Shown in pieces: positions 1 to 8,860 of a stretch of DNA of 39,400 bases; positions within the stretch are counted from its first letter, which is position 1; the number at the start of each line of letters is the position of its first letter. Source of the DNA: Candidatus Nyctobacter psychrophilus (GTDB lineage: Bacteria > Vulcanimicrobiota > Vulcanimicrobiia > Vulcanimicrobiales > Vulcanimicrobiaceae); the NCBI GenBank assembly GCA_014305025.1, contig JACRTY010000055.1, positions 1-39,400 on the forward strand. Direction: 5' to 3'. Both the position numbers and the translations under genes were made by a program. Under the pieces are notes generated by a model, which saw only the letters and a program-made list of their open reading frames with translations, was not told the DNA's origin and made no database searches.

Positions 1-275
1 TAGAATAGAGCGATAGAGAACGGCTCGAATTTACACCAGATATTGGACACCCTCTCGAGCCGTCCGCTAGCGGTTGGTCTAACTTGCCATTTTCAGCGGT
101 TGCGAAACCGTGGAAAATCGTTGCTAATCATCGCTATGTGTTCGAATTTATGCGGATGCCATCGCCGCAATCGCCTTGCACCGGCATTGGGTCGGTGTAA
201 ATATTCCACTTGATGCCATCTGTCAGACAATGGAATACGGGCTAATTCAGCGTCCGAATACAGCAGTGCCGCTGC
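1..275. other. Left-edge region with no recognisable gene
   Basis: This stretch is visibly richer in A and T than the rest of the window. It holds two short open frames: one on the plus strand from the window edge to about 211, and one on the minus strand of about 60 codons ending near 100. Neither has a start, a ribosome site or a motif I recognise. Before the IS630 insertion this DNA directly followed the stop codon of the Clp-like gene. It could be the tail of a foreign or decayed element. Confidence 0.4.
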
Positions 276-277
276 TA

Positions 278-1392
278 GTGCTTACTTGCAAGAATTAGCG
301 TAATTATGCTACCATGAGGCATGAGTCGCGTTGCTCCGGAAATCGAGTTAACCGGCGACGAGCGCGCCGCATTGTGTAAGCTCGCCCGGTCGCCTTCGGC
401 CGAACACCGCTTGGTAGAGCGTGCAAACATTGTGTTGTTGGCCGACGAGCGTCGTTCCAATCAGCAGATCGCAGAGGCGTTGCAGACGCGCGAGGCGCGC
501 GTCTGCAAGTGGCGTCGGCGCTTCGCCCGCAATCGGATGCTTGGGCTGCGGGATGGCGCCCGCGGCATGCGGCCAAGATACGGCGAATCGACCCAGCGAC
601 GCATTCTTGAAACACTGGATAAGCCGCCGCCGGCCGGCCATGCGACATGGACGGGAAGTTTGGTTGCGCAGGCTTTGGGCGACGTGAGCGACGACCAAGT
701 CTGGCGCGTGCTGCGCGATCGGAACATCTCGTTGGAGCGCCGACGCAGCTGGTGTATCTCGAATGATCTAGACTTCGCCGCCAAAGCTGCTGATATTGTT
801 GGGCTGTACTTGGACCCGCCCACAAATGCACTTGTGCTCTCGATCGACGAAAAGCCGTCAATCCAGGCTTTGGAGCGAGCGCAAGGATGGCTTCGCCTGC
901 CAGACGGCACGGGGCTCACCGGCGTCTCGCACGGTTACAAGAGGCACGGCACGACGACGCTCTTCGCGGCTCTGGACGTCGTCACCGGGAAGATCAAGAC
1001 TGGGCATTATACCCGCCGCCGTCGTCGGGAGTTCTTGCATTTCATGAATGACGTTATCGCCGAGTACCCCGATCGGGAGGTCCACGTCGTTCTCGACAAT
1101 CTCAATACTCACAAACCGAAGTGCGACCGCTGGCTTCAGCGCCATCGCAACGTGCATTTCCACTTCACGCCGACGTACTCGTCTTGGCTTAACCAGGTTG
1201 AATGCTGGTTTAGCATACTGGCGCGTCAAGCGCTTCGCGGAGCCAGCTTTACCTCGCCTCAGCAAGTGCGCGGCGCCATCGACCGGTTTGTCGCCGGGTA
1301 TAACGAGATTGCTGCGCCGTTTGAATGGAAGGCGACCAAGGTCCATGCCAGCAAGCCAACTCATACTTACGCTGAACGCTGCAAGTGAGTAC
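278..1392 (+). mobile_element. IS630-family insertion sequence, apparently complete
   Basis: The element is 1115 bp with imperfect terminal inverted repeats: the left end begins gtgcttacttgcaagaatta and the reverse complement of the right end begins gtactcacttgcagcgttca. It is flanked by TA dinucleotides at 276-277 and 1393-1394, the target duplication expected for IS630/Tc1-mariner elements. The rebuilt empty site reads ...gctgcTAggcggc, so the target was CTAG, the preference described for IS630. One intact transposase gene fills the element. The right-hand TA is part of the TAG stop codon of the minus-strand Clp-like gene. Confidence 0.9.
321..1388 (+). CDS. IS630 family DDE transposase
   Basis: The 355-residue product should cut and rejoin the element ends at TA sites. 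The N-terminal 130 residues form a helix-turn-helix region typical of the family (roughly residues 45-70 and a second at 90-130). The catalytic DDE domain is complete: D176 in SIDEK, D259 in VLDNLNTHK and E294 in NQVECWF, giving the DD34E spacing of IS630. The start ATG at 321 is the first in frame after the left repeat; no strong ribosome site is visible. The reading frame is unbroken and ends four bases before the right end of the element, so it may still be active. Confidence 0.93.
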   Translation: MSRVAPEIELTGDERAALCKLARSPSAEHRLVERANIVLLADERRSNQQIAEALQTREARVCKWRRRFARNRMLGLRDGARGMRPRYGESTQRRILETLDKPPPAGHATWTGSLVAQALGDVSDDQVWRVLRDRNISLERRRSWCISNDLDFAAKAADIVGLYLDPPTNALVLSIDEKPSIQALERAQGWLRLPDGTGLTGVSHGYKRHGTTTLFAALDVVTGKIKTGHYTRRRRREFLHFMNDVIAEYPDREVHVVLDNLNTHKPKCDRWLQRHRNVHFHFTPTYSSWLNQVECWFSILARQALRGASFTSPQQVRGAIDRFVAGYNEIAAPFEWKATKVHASKPTHTYAERCK

Positions 1393-3425
1393 TAGGCGGC
1401 GATGACTTCGATGCGTTCCTTGTCGCGTAGCTCGACCTTGGCGTTGCCGCCGGCGGCGATTTCGCCGCGCAGGATGGCGGTCGAGAGCGGGTTGGTGACG
1501 AGTTTGGCGATCGTTCGCGCGACGTAACGCGCGCCGCTGCCGGCGGCGATGCTTTCCTCGGCGAGAAAGCGGCGAGCGTCGTCGCTGAGGTCGATCGACA
1601 CCCGTAAAGCGCCTAAGCGCTCGGCGACCGCGTCCATCTGCAGGTCGACGATGCGTTCGATCTCGGCTTCCCCCAGGTCGTTGAAGCGCACGACGTCGTC
1701 GATGCGATTGAGGAGTTCGGGACGTACGTACAGTTCTAGTTCCGCAGGATCCGCGTTGCTCGTCAGAATGACCACGGCGTGGCGGAAATCGATCGTGCGG
1801 CCCTTGGCGTCCGTCACCCGGCCGTCGTCGAGAATCTGCAGCAAGATGGCGGCGACGTCGGCGTGCGCTTTCTCGAACTCGTCGAAGAGGACGACGCAGT
1901 ACGGACGGCGCCGCACGGGTTCGGTCAATTGTCCCGGCTCATCGTGTCCGGCATATCCCGGAGGTGCGCCCAAGAGGCGCGAGACGGTGTGCGACTCGGT
2001 GTATTCCGAAAGATCGATCCGTACGAGTGCATCCTCCGTGCCGAACAACTCGGCGGCGAGCGCCCGGGCCAATTCGGTCTTGCCGACGCCGCTCGATCCG
2101 ACGAACAAAAAGCCGCCCACCGGCTTGCGTGGATCCTTGAGCCCGGCCCGTCCGCGCCGGATGGCTTCGGTGACGAGCGCGATCGCGGGGCCTTGACCGA
2201 TGACGCGTTTTTCGAGCGCGCTTTCGAGCGCGAGAAGGCCGCGCGTCTGTTCGGCCGTCAGCGACCCGATCGGGATTCCGGTCCAACGAGAGACGACGGC
2301 CGCGACGTCGACGGCATCGACCGTGAAGCTGCCGGCGAGCGCGACCGAAGATGACGCTTCGTCCATCAGGTCGATTGCTTTGTCGGGCAAGAAGCGGTCG
2401 ACGATGTAGCGGGCGGACAGGCGGGCCGCCGCTGCGATGGCGTCATCGGAAATGGTCACACCGTGGTGTTGCGCGTAGACACTGCGCAGCCCGCGCAGGA
2501 TTTTCTCGGTTTCTTCGACCGTCGGTTCGACGATCGTGACGGGCTGAAAGCGGCGTTCGAGCGCGGCATCGTTTTCGATGTGCTTGCGGTATTCATCGAA
2601 TGTCGTCGCGCCGATGCATTGCAACTCTCCGCGCGCGAGTTCCGGCTTGATCATCGAAGAGAGATCCAGTGAACCTTCGGCCGAACCGGCACCGACCAGC
2701 GTGTGCAGTTCGTCGATGAACAGGATGACTTCACGCGCCGACTTTTTGATCTCGTCGACGATGCGCTTGACGCGGCTTTCAAACTCGCCGCGGTACTTCG
2801 TTCCGGCGACCAGGGGTCCCAGGGATAGGGCGAGGATCCGCTTGTCGCGCAGCACCGGAGGAACGTCGCCGCTCGCGATCCGTTGCGCCAACCCTTCAAC
2901 CACGGCGGTCTTTCCGACGCCCGGATCCCCGACGAGGACGGGATTGTTCTTGGAACGCCGTGCGAGGATGGCGACGACGCGCGCGATTTCGACCTCGCGG
3001 CCGACGACGGGATCGAGTTCATCCGCGCGCGCCGCCGCGGTCAAATCGCGCGAATATGCAGCCAGCGTCGGGGTGCCGGTGCGCAGGCGTTTGGCCCAAT
3101 CGCGCGGATCAGCGGACGGCAAGTCGCGCTGGCCACGTTGCAAGCGGTCGACGGCGAATGTCGTTCCGACGGCCAGCGCAACGGCGGCAATCGCCGAGCC
3201 GACGAGCGGCAAGACGGCCGACTTGCCGCGGCGGGCGCAGGTGTCGCAAACCTCCGCCTCCACCCAGGCGCCGCTGCGCAAGGTGAAATCCCGAACGGTT
3301 GCCGGACGCAATCCGCACGTCTCGCAAAGCGCTGCCATCGTGTTTCCCATACCCGCCACAATGACCACGGTTTCGCGGTACGCCTGCTTGGTGCATGCCG
3401 CAGCGTGCGACATCCGGTGCGACAT
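1392..3425 (-). CDS. Membrane-anchored Clp/Hsp100-type AAA+ ATPase with N-terminal zinc finger
   Basis: This 677-residue protein has two AAA+ modules like ClpC/ClpE: first Walker A GDPGVGKT (166-173) with FIDELH (about 236-241), second GSSGVGKT (443-450) with LFDEFEKAH. In front lie a four-cysteine finger (C34, C37, C60, C63) and one hydrophobic helix (about 71-91), so it is probably membrane-tethered. The repeat domain of ClpC, the long coiled middle domain of ClpB, and the stretch of about 30-40 residues between TSN (555) and PELLNRID (569) are all missing. That last stretch carries the ClpP-docking loop in ClpC and ClpX partners. It is therefore probably a ClpP-independent unfoldase or assembly factor. 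Translation may really start at 3350 or 3338, just before the finger. The TAG stop is shared with the IS630 end. Confidence 0.85.
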   Translation of the reverse strand: MSHRMSHAAACTKQAYRETVVIVAGMGNTMAALCETCGLRPATVRDFTLRSGAWVEAEVCDTCARRGKSAVLPLVGSAIAAVALAVGTTFAVDRLQRGQRDLPSADPRDWAKRLRTGTPTLAAYSRDLTAAARADELDPVVGREVEIARVVAILARRSKNNPVLVGDPGVGKTAVVEGLAQRIASGDVPPVLRDKRILALSLGPLVAGTKYRGEFESRVKRIVDEIKKSAREVILFIDELHTLVGAGSAEGSLDLSSMIKPELARGELQCIGATTFDEYRKHIENDAALERRFQPVTIVEPTVEETEKILRGLRSVYAQHHGVTISDDAIAAAARLSARYIVDRFLPDKAIDLMDEASSSVALAGSFTVDAVDVAAVVSRWTGIPIGSLTAEQTRGLLALESALEKRVIGQGPAIALVTEAIRRGRAGLKDPRKPVGGFLFVGSSGVGKTELARALAAELFGTEDALVRIDLSEYTESHTVSRLLGAPPGYAGHDEPGQLTEPVRRRPYCVVLFDEFEKAHADVAAILLQILDDGRVTDAKGRTIDFRHAVVILTSNADPAELELYVRPELLNRIDDVVRFNDLGEAEIERIVDLQMDAVAERLGALRVSIDLSDDARRFLAEESIAAGSGARYVARTIAKLVTNPLSTAILRGEIAAGGNAKVELRDKERIEVIAA

Positions 3426-3481
3426 AAGGCGCTGCCTACGGGACCCAGGACCGTTACGGCGGCGTCCGCAATACGATTGCC

Positions 3482-3727
3482 ATGGCGTACATCATCACCG
3501 AACCGTGCATTGGCACAAAGGACAAGTCGTGCGTCGACGTCTGTCCCGTCGACTGCATTCACGGGAAAGATGACGAGGGCCAGTTGTTCATCGATCCCGA
3601 GGTGTGCATCGATTGCGGTGCGTGCGTGTCCGCGTGTCCCGTCGAAGCGATCTTCGCCGATTCCGACGTGCCCGAGAAGTGGACGAACTACATCGCGATC
3701 AACGCGGACTATTTCAAGAAGAACTAA
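3482..3727 (+). CDS. fdxA: 7Fe-type ferredoxin ([3Fe-4S][4Fe-4S])
   Basis: The 81-residue protein is a small soluble electron carrier. The cysteine pattern is C9, C17, C21-Pro, then C42, C45, C48 and C52-Pro. This is the arrangement of 7Fe ferredoxins, in which C9, C17 and the last cysteine hold a [3Fe-4S] cluster and the rest a [4Fe-4S] cluster; C25 is extra. The C-terminal tail (ADYFKKN) also fits the actinobacterial and Thermus FdxA type. It is divergent from the Clp-like gene and runs toward the methyltransferase 48 bp downstream, so it might supply electrons to the neighbouring FAD enzyme, though it could equally be a general carrier. No clear Shine-Dalgarno precedes the ATG. Confidence 0.9.
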   Translation: MAYIITEPCIGTKDKSCVDVCPVDCIHGKDDEGQLFIDPEVCIDCGACVSACPVEAIFADSDVPEKWTNYIAINADYFKKN

Positions 3728-3775
3728 ACGCATGTATTTCGCCGGAATGCCGTAGCGTAATCCGAGAAAGCGCCC

Positions 3776-4450
3776 GTGCGTCGCGTCATCGCTTCCGAAC
3801 TCATGGACGCTCCCGATACCGACCCGGCTCTTCTAGCGGGGAACCTGGCCGACATCGAGTTCGCCAATCGCCGCTTTGGCGGCTACCGGCCCGTTGTTCG
3901 ATCGGTCTTCGAGCACGATGCCGCCTGGCTGCTCGACGTCTGCTGCGGTAGCGCGGACGTCCCGCGCGAACTGCTGCGCGAGGCGCGTGCGCGGGGGCGC
4001 CGCCTCGAGATCGTCGCGCTGGATGCAAGCGACGCCGTGCTGGCCGTCGCGCGCGAGCGTGCCGGCGATGACCCGCTGCTGCGCTTCGTGCGCGGCGACG
4101 CACGCATGCTGCCTTTTCCCGACGCCGCGTTCGACATCGCTACCTGTACGCTCGGGCTACACCACTTCGACGACGACGCCGCCGTCGACGTGCTGCGCGA
4201 ACTGCGTCGCGTCGCTCGCCTGACGCCGATCGTGTGCGATCTCGAGCGATCGCCGCTCGCGTACGTGGGCGCGTCGCTCTTCGCAACCTTCATCGCGAAG
4301 AACCCGCTCACCAAGCACGACGGCCCTTTGTCGGTACGGCGAGCCTATTCGGCACGCGAACTGCTGTCGTTAGCAGGCGCCGCAGGCTGGGGAAGCCCGC
4401 AGGTTCGACGCAGCGCGTATTTTCGTCTGGTCCTAAACGATCGTGGCTGA
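3776..4450 (+). CDS. Class I SAM-dependent methyltransferase
   Basis: This 224-residue enzyme has the Rossmann methyltransferase core: motif I LLDVCCGSAD (52-61), an acidic residue at D83 for the SAM ribose, GDARMLPF (107-114) and TCTLGLHHFDD (about 123-133). It belongs to the broad UbiE/Methyltransf_11 group and the substrate is unknown. The GTG start at 3776 is preceded by GAGAAAG; an ATG at 3803 is the alternative. Its stop overlaps the start of the FAD oxidoreductase by 8 bases, so the two are translationally coupled. Methyltransferases of this style often pair with FAD oxidoreductases beside polyketide-type ketosynthases, which is also the context here. Confidence 0.85.
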   Translation: MRRVIASELMDAPDTDPALLAGNLADIEFANRRFGGYRPVVRSVFEHDAAWLLDVCCGSADVPRELLREARARGRRLEIVALDASDAVLAVARERAGDDPLLRFVRGDARMLPFPDAAFDIATCTLGLHHFDDDAAVDVLRELRRVARLTPIVCDLERSPLAYVGASLFATFIAKNPLTKHDGPLSVRRAYSARELLSLAGAAGWGSPQVRRSAYFRLVLNDRG

Positions 4451-5618
4451 GGTCGTCATCGTCGGCGCCGGTCCGGCCGGCTCGGCCTGCGCGCTGTGGC
4501 TGGCACGCGCCGGCGTGGCGGTGACGGTCGTCGAGCGCCAGCGTTTTCCGCGGCGCAAAGTATGCGGCGAGTATTTGTGCGCCGGCGCCATTGCGGAACT
4601 CGACGCGCTCGACGTCGGCCACGTCGTAAGGCGCGACGCGCGTGTTTTGCGCGGTGTCCGGCTCGTACCGTCCGGCGCAGGGCCGCTCGAACTCGCGTTT
4701 GCTGCGCGCTCGTTGGCTTGCGAACGCGCCGTGCTCGACGCGCACCTCCTGACCGCTGCACGCGATGCCGGCGCCGTTCTCCTCCGGGCACAGGCAGAGG
4801 ACCTCGCGTTCGAGAGTGATCGTACCAGCGGCGTCATCGTGCGCGACGAACACGGTGAGCGTCGGACAATCCCCGCGCGCTTCGTCGTCGGCGCCGATGG
4901 GTCAGGCTCGCTCGTGGCCCGCAAACTCGGCTTGATGCACGCCGAACGTGGTGTGCGGCGTTTTGCCGTGGGCGGCCACTATCGCGGTTTGGGAACGCTG
5001 GACCACCACGTTGAGATGCACGTCGGTTCGGGCGCGTACGTTGCGCTCAATCCGCTCGACGACGAGCGCGCCAACGTAATGGTCGTCATCCGCGAGCGCG
5101 AACTGCGCAGTTGGTCCGGTGCGATCGACGCGGGCATGTCGACTCTCTGCTCGCGACTCACCCGAAACGAGCGCACGCTCGCCGACGCGCACCGGATCGG
5201 ACCGCGCGTCTCGATTGGACCGCTGGCTTTTTCCGTCAACGGCGCGACGCATGGCGGCGCGCTGCTCGTCGGCGATGCGGCCGGCTTTCTCGATCCCTTC
5301 ACCGGTCAAGGCGTGCTTCTCGCCTTGCGCGGCGCGCGGGCGGCGGCCGAGGCCATCGGCCATGCGTTGGCACGGCCGGCGGAAGAACGAGCCGCCATGG
5401 CGCGCTACGGCGCAAGCCGCGAACGGGATTTTCGCGTCCGTCGGCGCGTCGGCCGGCTCGTCGACCTGCTCGTCGACGTCCCTTTTTTGGCGCGCCGCAG
5501 CAGCGTTCGATTCCGGCACCGTCCGGAACTCGCCGCGACTCTCTTGGATGCGCTCGGCGGCATCATCGCCCCGGAGCGTGCGCTCGCGCCGGGCTTCATG
5601 GCACGACTGCTTCTGTGA
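4443..5618 (+). CDS. FAD-dependent oxidoreductase, geranylgeranyl-reductase / monooxygenase-like
   Basis: The 391-residue flavoprotein starts at GTG 4443, inside the end of the methyltransferase gene. The N-terminal dinucleotide fold GAGPAG (8-13) binds FAD. RKVCGEY near residues 38-44 matches the PCGxG-like site of the geranylgeranyl reductase family, and the second FAD motif VGDAAGFLDPFTGQG lies near residue 275. Family members reduce isoprenoid double bonds or hydroxylate aromatic and polyketide substrates. The natural substrate cannot be read from the sequence. Its place between a methyltransferase, a cyclase-like SRPBCC protein and a ketosynthase favours a role in tailoring a polyketide- or lipid-like product. 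Confidence 0.85.
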   Translation: MAEVVIVGAGPAGSACALWLARAGVAVTVVERQRFPRRKVCGEYLCAGAIAELDALDVGHVVRRDARVLRGVRLVPSGAGPLELAFAARSLACERAVLDAHLLTAARDAGAVLLRAQAEDLAFESDRTSGVIVRDEHGERRTIPARFVVGADGSGSLVARKLGLMHAERGVRRFAVGGHYRGLGTLDHHVEMHVGSGAYVALNPLDDERANVMVVIRERELRSWSGAIDAGMSTLCSRLTRNERTLADAHRIGPRVSIGPLAFSVNGATHGGALLVGDAAGFLDPFTGQGVLLALRGARAAAEAIGHALARPAEERAAMARYGASRERDFRVRRRVGRLVDLLVDVPFLARRSSVRFRHRPELAATLLDALGGIIAPERALAPGFMARLLL

Positions 5619-5652
5619 GCGCCGCGTTTCGCCTGAGCGGGGCGCACGGTAC

Positions 5653-6096
5653 GTGACCGAAACGACAAGCGAGATCAACATTGCCGCGGCGCCGGCAACG
5701 ATTTACCGCTTCGCCTCCGCGACGGAGCGCTGGCCCGAACTGCTCCCGCACTACCGCTCCGTACGGATTCTCGCCCACGATGGCCCCAGCCGGACCCTGG
5801 CCATGGCGGCGCGGCGGGGCATCATTCCGATTTCCTGGGTTGCGCAACAAACCGACGATCCGCAAACGCCGTCGATCCGCTTCGTGCACCTTGCCGGTCC
5901 CGCGCGCGGCATGGACGTCGTCTGGCGCTTTCTTCCGGAGAGCGGAGGAACGCGCGTGACGATCGAGCACCGTCTTCAGTTTTCATTTCCGCTCGCGAGC
6001 GACTGGCTGGGCGAGCACGTCGTCGCGGGATTTTTCATCGACTACGTTGCGCGCCGAACGCTTGCGTGCATGAAGGCGCTATCGGAAGCCGCATGA
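5653..6096 (+). CDS. SRPBCC (START/polyketide cyclase-like) protein
   Basis: I place the start at GTG 5653, giving 147 residues. A much longer open frame extends upstream, but it lies inside the FAD gene and carries no homologous sequence. The protein has the pattern of the SRPBCC hydrophobic-pocket fold: an opening strand EINIAAAPATIYRF, then a WPELLPHYRSV segment, alternating beta strands, and a long C-terminal helix ending in TLACMKAL. Family members include aromatase/cyclases and coenzyme Q-binding proteins. Its TGA is embedded in the ATGA that starts the ketosynthase gene, showing tight coupling. A polyketide cyclase or ligand-carrier role is inferred from the neighbours. Confidence 0.75.
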   Translation: MTETTSEINIAAAPATIYRFASATERWPELLPHYRSVRILAHDGPSRTLAMAARRGIIPISWVAQQTDDPQTPSIRFVHLAGPARGMDVVWRFLPESGGTRVTIEHRLQFSFPLASDWLGEHVVAGFFIDYVARRTLACMKALSEAA

Positions 6097-7343
6097 GCAG
6101 CGGCGCAGCGATCCATCGCGTCGTCGTGACCGGTATCGGCATCATATCGCCGATCGGTATCGGCGTGCAATCGTTCTGGAACAACGTTCTGCGCGGCGAC
6201 ATCGGCGTGCGAACGATTACCCGCTTCGATCCCAGCGCCTTCGGTTCGCACGTCGCCGCGCAAGCCGACGCTTTTGATGCAAGCGACTTCTTGTCCGCGC
6301 GCCGCATTGCGCGAACCGAACGCTTCGGTCAGTTTGCGGTGGCCACGGCAGGCCTGGCGCTCGACGATGCCGCCTTCCAGCCCGACGGACACCGCGACGA
6401 AGTCGGCGTGTGGATCGGTTCGGCGCTCGGCGGTCTCGCGTTTGCCGAAGCACAACACGAGGCGTATCAAGCGCGCGGCGCCAGCGCCGTACGTCCGCTA
6501 CTCGCAATCTCCATCTTTGGCGCTGCCTCGACCACGAACATTGCGCTCGCCTTCGATTTGCGCGGCCCCAACGTCAGCAACGCGAATTCGTGCGCCGCAG
6601 GCACCGTCGCCATCGGCGATGCATTTCGCGCCGTCGCGCGCGGCGACGTGCGCGCCGCGCTTGCCGGCGGCGTGGAGGCGCCACTGTCACCGCTCATCTT
6701 CGGCGCATTCGCGACGATCGGCGCGATGTCGGAGCGCAATGAGGAACCGGCGCGGGCGAGCCGTCCGTTCGATCGCGATCGTGACGGCTTTGTGATGGCA
6801 GAAGGGGCGGGCATCGTGATGCTCGAGCGCTACGACGATGCTCGCTCGCGCGGCGCGCGTATGTACGGCGAAGTGAGCGGTTTCGGGCTGACGGCGGATG
6901 CCTATCATATGACGGCTCCGCAACCCGAAGGGCGCGATGCGGCGGTCGCAATGCGCCGGGCGCTCGGCGAGGCACACGTCCTGCCCGATGAGATCGAACT
7001 CGTCGACGCGCACGGCTCCGCCAGCCGCCTCAACGATACGACCGAAACGTTGGCGCTCAAACGTGCGCTGGGCACCGCCGCCGAGCGGGTGCCTGTCGTG
7101 GGCACGAAAGGGCAGCACGGCCACGCGCTGGGGGCCACCGGGGCGTGGGAGGCGGCGCTGTCGCTCCTGGCGATCCACGAACGCCGCGTGCCGCGCACCG
7201 TCAATCTGGACAACGTCGACCCGGCGTGCGATCTGGACTATGTGCGGGAAGAACGAGCGCTCGCGCCGCGCGTGGTCCTCTCTAACAATAGCGGTTTCGG
7301 TGGTATCAATGCGTCGCTCGTGCTGCGCGAAGTCGAGTCGTGA
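6093..7343 (+). CDS. Beta-ketoacyl-ACP synthase II-type condensing enzyme
   Basis: The protein of 416 residues catalyses decarboxylative Claisen condensation on carrier-bound acyl chains. The KAS II triad is complete: C167 in NSCAAG, H307 in DAHGSAS and H344 in GHALGATG, with lysine in GTKGQ before it. The usual AHGTST loop reads AHGSAS here, a departure from housekeeping FabF. It starts at ATG 6093 in an ATGA overlap with the SRPBCC gene and ends in a GTGA overlap with the ABC ATPase. No acyl carrier protein, chain-length factor or malonyltransferase is encoded nearby. It may therefore borrow the cell's fatty acid ACP, serving a small type II polyketide- or lipid-like pathway rather than bulk fatty acid synthesis. 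Confidence 0.87.
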   Translation: MSSGAAIHRVVVTGIGIISPIGIGVQSFWNNVLRGDIGVRTITRFDPSAFGSHVAAQADAFDASDFLSARRIARTERFGQFAVATAGLALDDAAFQPDGHRDEVGVWIGSALGGLAFAEAQHEAYQARGASAVRPLLAISIFGAASTTNIALAFDLRGPNVSNANSCAAGTVAIGDAFRAVARGDVRAALAGGVEAPLSPLIFGAFATIGAMSERNEEPARASRPFDRDRDGFVMAEGAGIVMLERYDDARSRGARMYGEVSGFGLTADAYHMTAPQPEGRDAAVAMRRALGEAHVLPDEIELVDAHGSASRLNDTTETLALKRALGTAAERVPVVGTKGQHGHALGATGAWEAALSLLAIHERRVPRTVNLDNVDPACDLDYVREERALAPRVVLSNNSGFGGINASLVLREVES

Positions 7344-8041
7344 GCGCATTGCCGCGCGTCGCCGCTGACACTCCTCCCGTGCGAGCGCGCGACGCGACGA
7401 AAGTTTACGTCGCCAGCGGAGCGGAGCCCGTGCGTGCGCTCGACGCCGTGTCGCTCGAAGTCGCCGCCGGCGAGATGGTGGCGCTCGTGGGGCCGAGCGG
7501 TTGCGGCAAAAGTACGCTGCTGAACTTGATCGGGTGCGTCGACCTTCCGACGTCGGGCGCGATCGAAGTCGCCGGCGCCGCCACCTCGTCGCTGCGCGAC
7601 AATGACCTCACGCGGTTGCGCCGCGAGGCCGTCGGCACGGTCTTTCAATTCTTTAACCTCTTACCGGCGATGACGATCGGCGAAAACGTCGCATTGCCGC
7701 TGATCCTGCAACGCCGTCCACGCGCCGAAATCGCCAAGCGATTACAAGCCGCGCTCGACTCAGTCGACATCGCCGACAAAGCCGATGCTTACCCCAGCCA
7801 AGTCTCCGGCGGTCAGCTGCAGCGCGCCGCCATCGCGCGCGCGACGATCCATGCGCCTTCAATCGTCCTCGCCGACGAACCGACCGGCAACCTCGATTCG
7901 CACAACGGCGCCGCGGTACTGCGTCTCTTGCGCACGTTCGCATCACGCGGCCAAGCGATCCTCATGGCCACGCACGCCATCGAAGCCACCGCCGTCTGCG
8001 ATCGCATCATTCGTATGCAGGACGGCCGCATCGTCGGGTAG
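7340..8041 (+). CDS. LolD/MacB-type ABC transporter ATP-binding protein
   Basis: The 233-residue ATPase has Walker [10 protein letters not shown] (51-59), a Q-loop in VFQFFNLLP, the signature VSGGQLQR (about 155-162), Walker B SIVLADEPTGNLD and the H-loop ATHAIE. The LNLIGC and PTGNLDS wording is typical of the MacB/LolD subfamily that powers FtsX-like permeases. The GTG start overlaps the ketosynthase stop by four bases, so it belongs to the same transcription unit. The obvious partner is the permease at 9965, now separated by a pseudogene, a MITE and an opposing gene. Export of the cluster's product, or lipid or lipoprotein release, is the likely job. Confidence 0.88.
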   Translation: MSALPRVAADTPPVRARDATKVYVASGAEPVRALDAVSLEVAAGEMVALVGPSGCGKSTLLNLIGCVDLPTSGAIEVAGAATSSLRDNDLTRLRREAVGTVFQFFNLLPAMTIGENVALPLILQRRPRAEIAKRLQAALDSVDIADKADAYPSQVSGGQLQRAAIARATIHAPSIVLADEPTGNLDSHNGAAVLRLLRTFASRGQAILMATHAIEATAVCDRIIRMQDGRIVG

Positions 8042-8123
8042 GGCGCGCCGTGTGTTGCGCAGCGCCACGTGCGAAGCGTGGTATAACTTTGAGAGCATGC
8101 GAAGGACCTTTCGCGGAGGAGCC

Positions 8124-8860
8124 GTGATCGTGGCGTTCGCCGCCATCGTTCCCACGCGCGGGTCGTTTCATCGCCGACGGTTTCGGCCACGTCTTTGTAG
8201 TCGAGTTGGCTAGCCGGTTCCGTCACCGAGTACGATGCAGCCACACTTCGAGCGGTGCGCAGTATTTCCAACATTGCAAAGAGCGCCGTGGGCAGCGTTC
8301 CAAAACCTCTACGCGGTGACGTTTGATAGCGATGATACGATGTACGTTCTCTATGGCGGGAGGTACGATCCGGCCGCGCGGGAGGACACCGGTAAAGCCA
8401 TCGCCGTTTTGATGGAGAGCGGCGGTTTGCGCGCTCGCTTCCCATCGACGAGCGCCACGCGCCGTCGCATATTGCTTTTGCGCCGGGGTCGATTCCCGCG
8501 GAAACGGTGACGCCCGGTCCTGAGGTGCTGGCCCCTCCGATTCCGTCGGCCGCGGAATCGCATACGATGGCGCAGGACGTGGCAGGGGGCGGAGCGATAT
8601 CGCGCGCAGCGTCTGGCGCTCGCAGTGGCTCGATGAGCCTCTCCACGTCGCGCACCTTGGGCCGTTGTGGCGGCTGGATCTTCCCGGGCTTGATACGTCC
8701 GTGATCGTGGACTGTGCCGCAGGTCTCGAGATCGATTTGAACACGGCGAAAAAGACGTACCTCGGCAAGCGGCGCGACCCCGATGTGCCGGTTCCCACCG
8801 AGCCACCATTTCCCGGGCTGATGTCTGCCGATCCGCGGCACGCTTACGCTCCTGACTGAG
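8124..8860 (+). pseudogene. Decayed secreted beta-propeller-like gene
   Basis: A GTG at 8124 behind GGAGGAG opens a hydrophobic signal-like stretch (MIVAFAAIVP) that soon loses frame. Recognisable pieces continue in different plus-strand frames: IADGFGHVFVVELA (about 8170-8210), VTEYDAATLRAVRSISN (about 8220-8275), NLYAVTFDSDDTMYVLYGG (about 8300-8360), and a tail with DLPGLDTSVIVDCAAGLEID (about 8670-8735) that ends near 8858. The phrases resemble blades of NHL or YncE-like propellers. Several frameshifts and stops make an active protein unlikely. The long minus-strand frame across this region is a shadow. Confidence 0.5.

Noticed and set aside
292..314. Promoter for the IS630 transposase near the left end
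   Set aside because: TTGCAA at 286-291 is followed by AT-rich words, but none is at a proper 16-18 base spacing to form a -10 box.
2578..3755. Long plus-strand frames opposite the Clp-like gene
   Set aside because: They are complementary-strand shadows of a well-supported AAA+ gene and carry no family motif.
5119..6096. 325-codon frame extending the SRPBCC gene upstream
   Set aside because: The first 178 codons lie antiphase inside the FAD oxidoreductase and look like shadow sequence. The family similarity begins right after GTG 5653.
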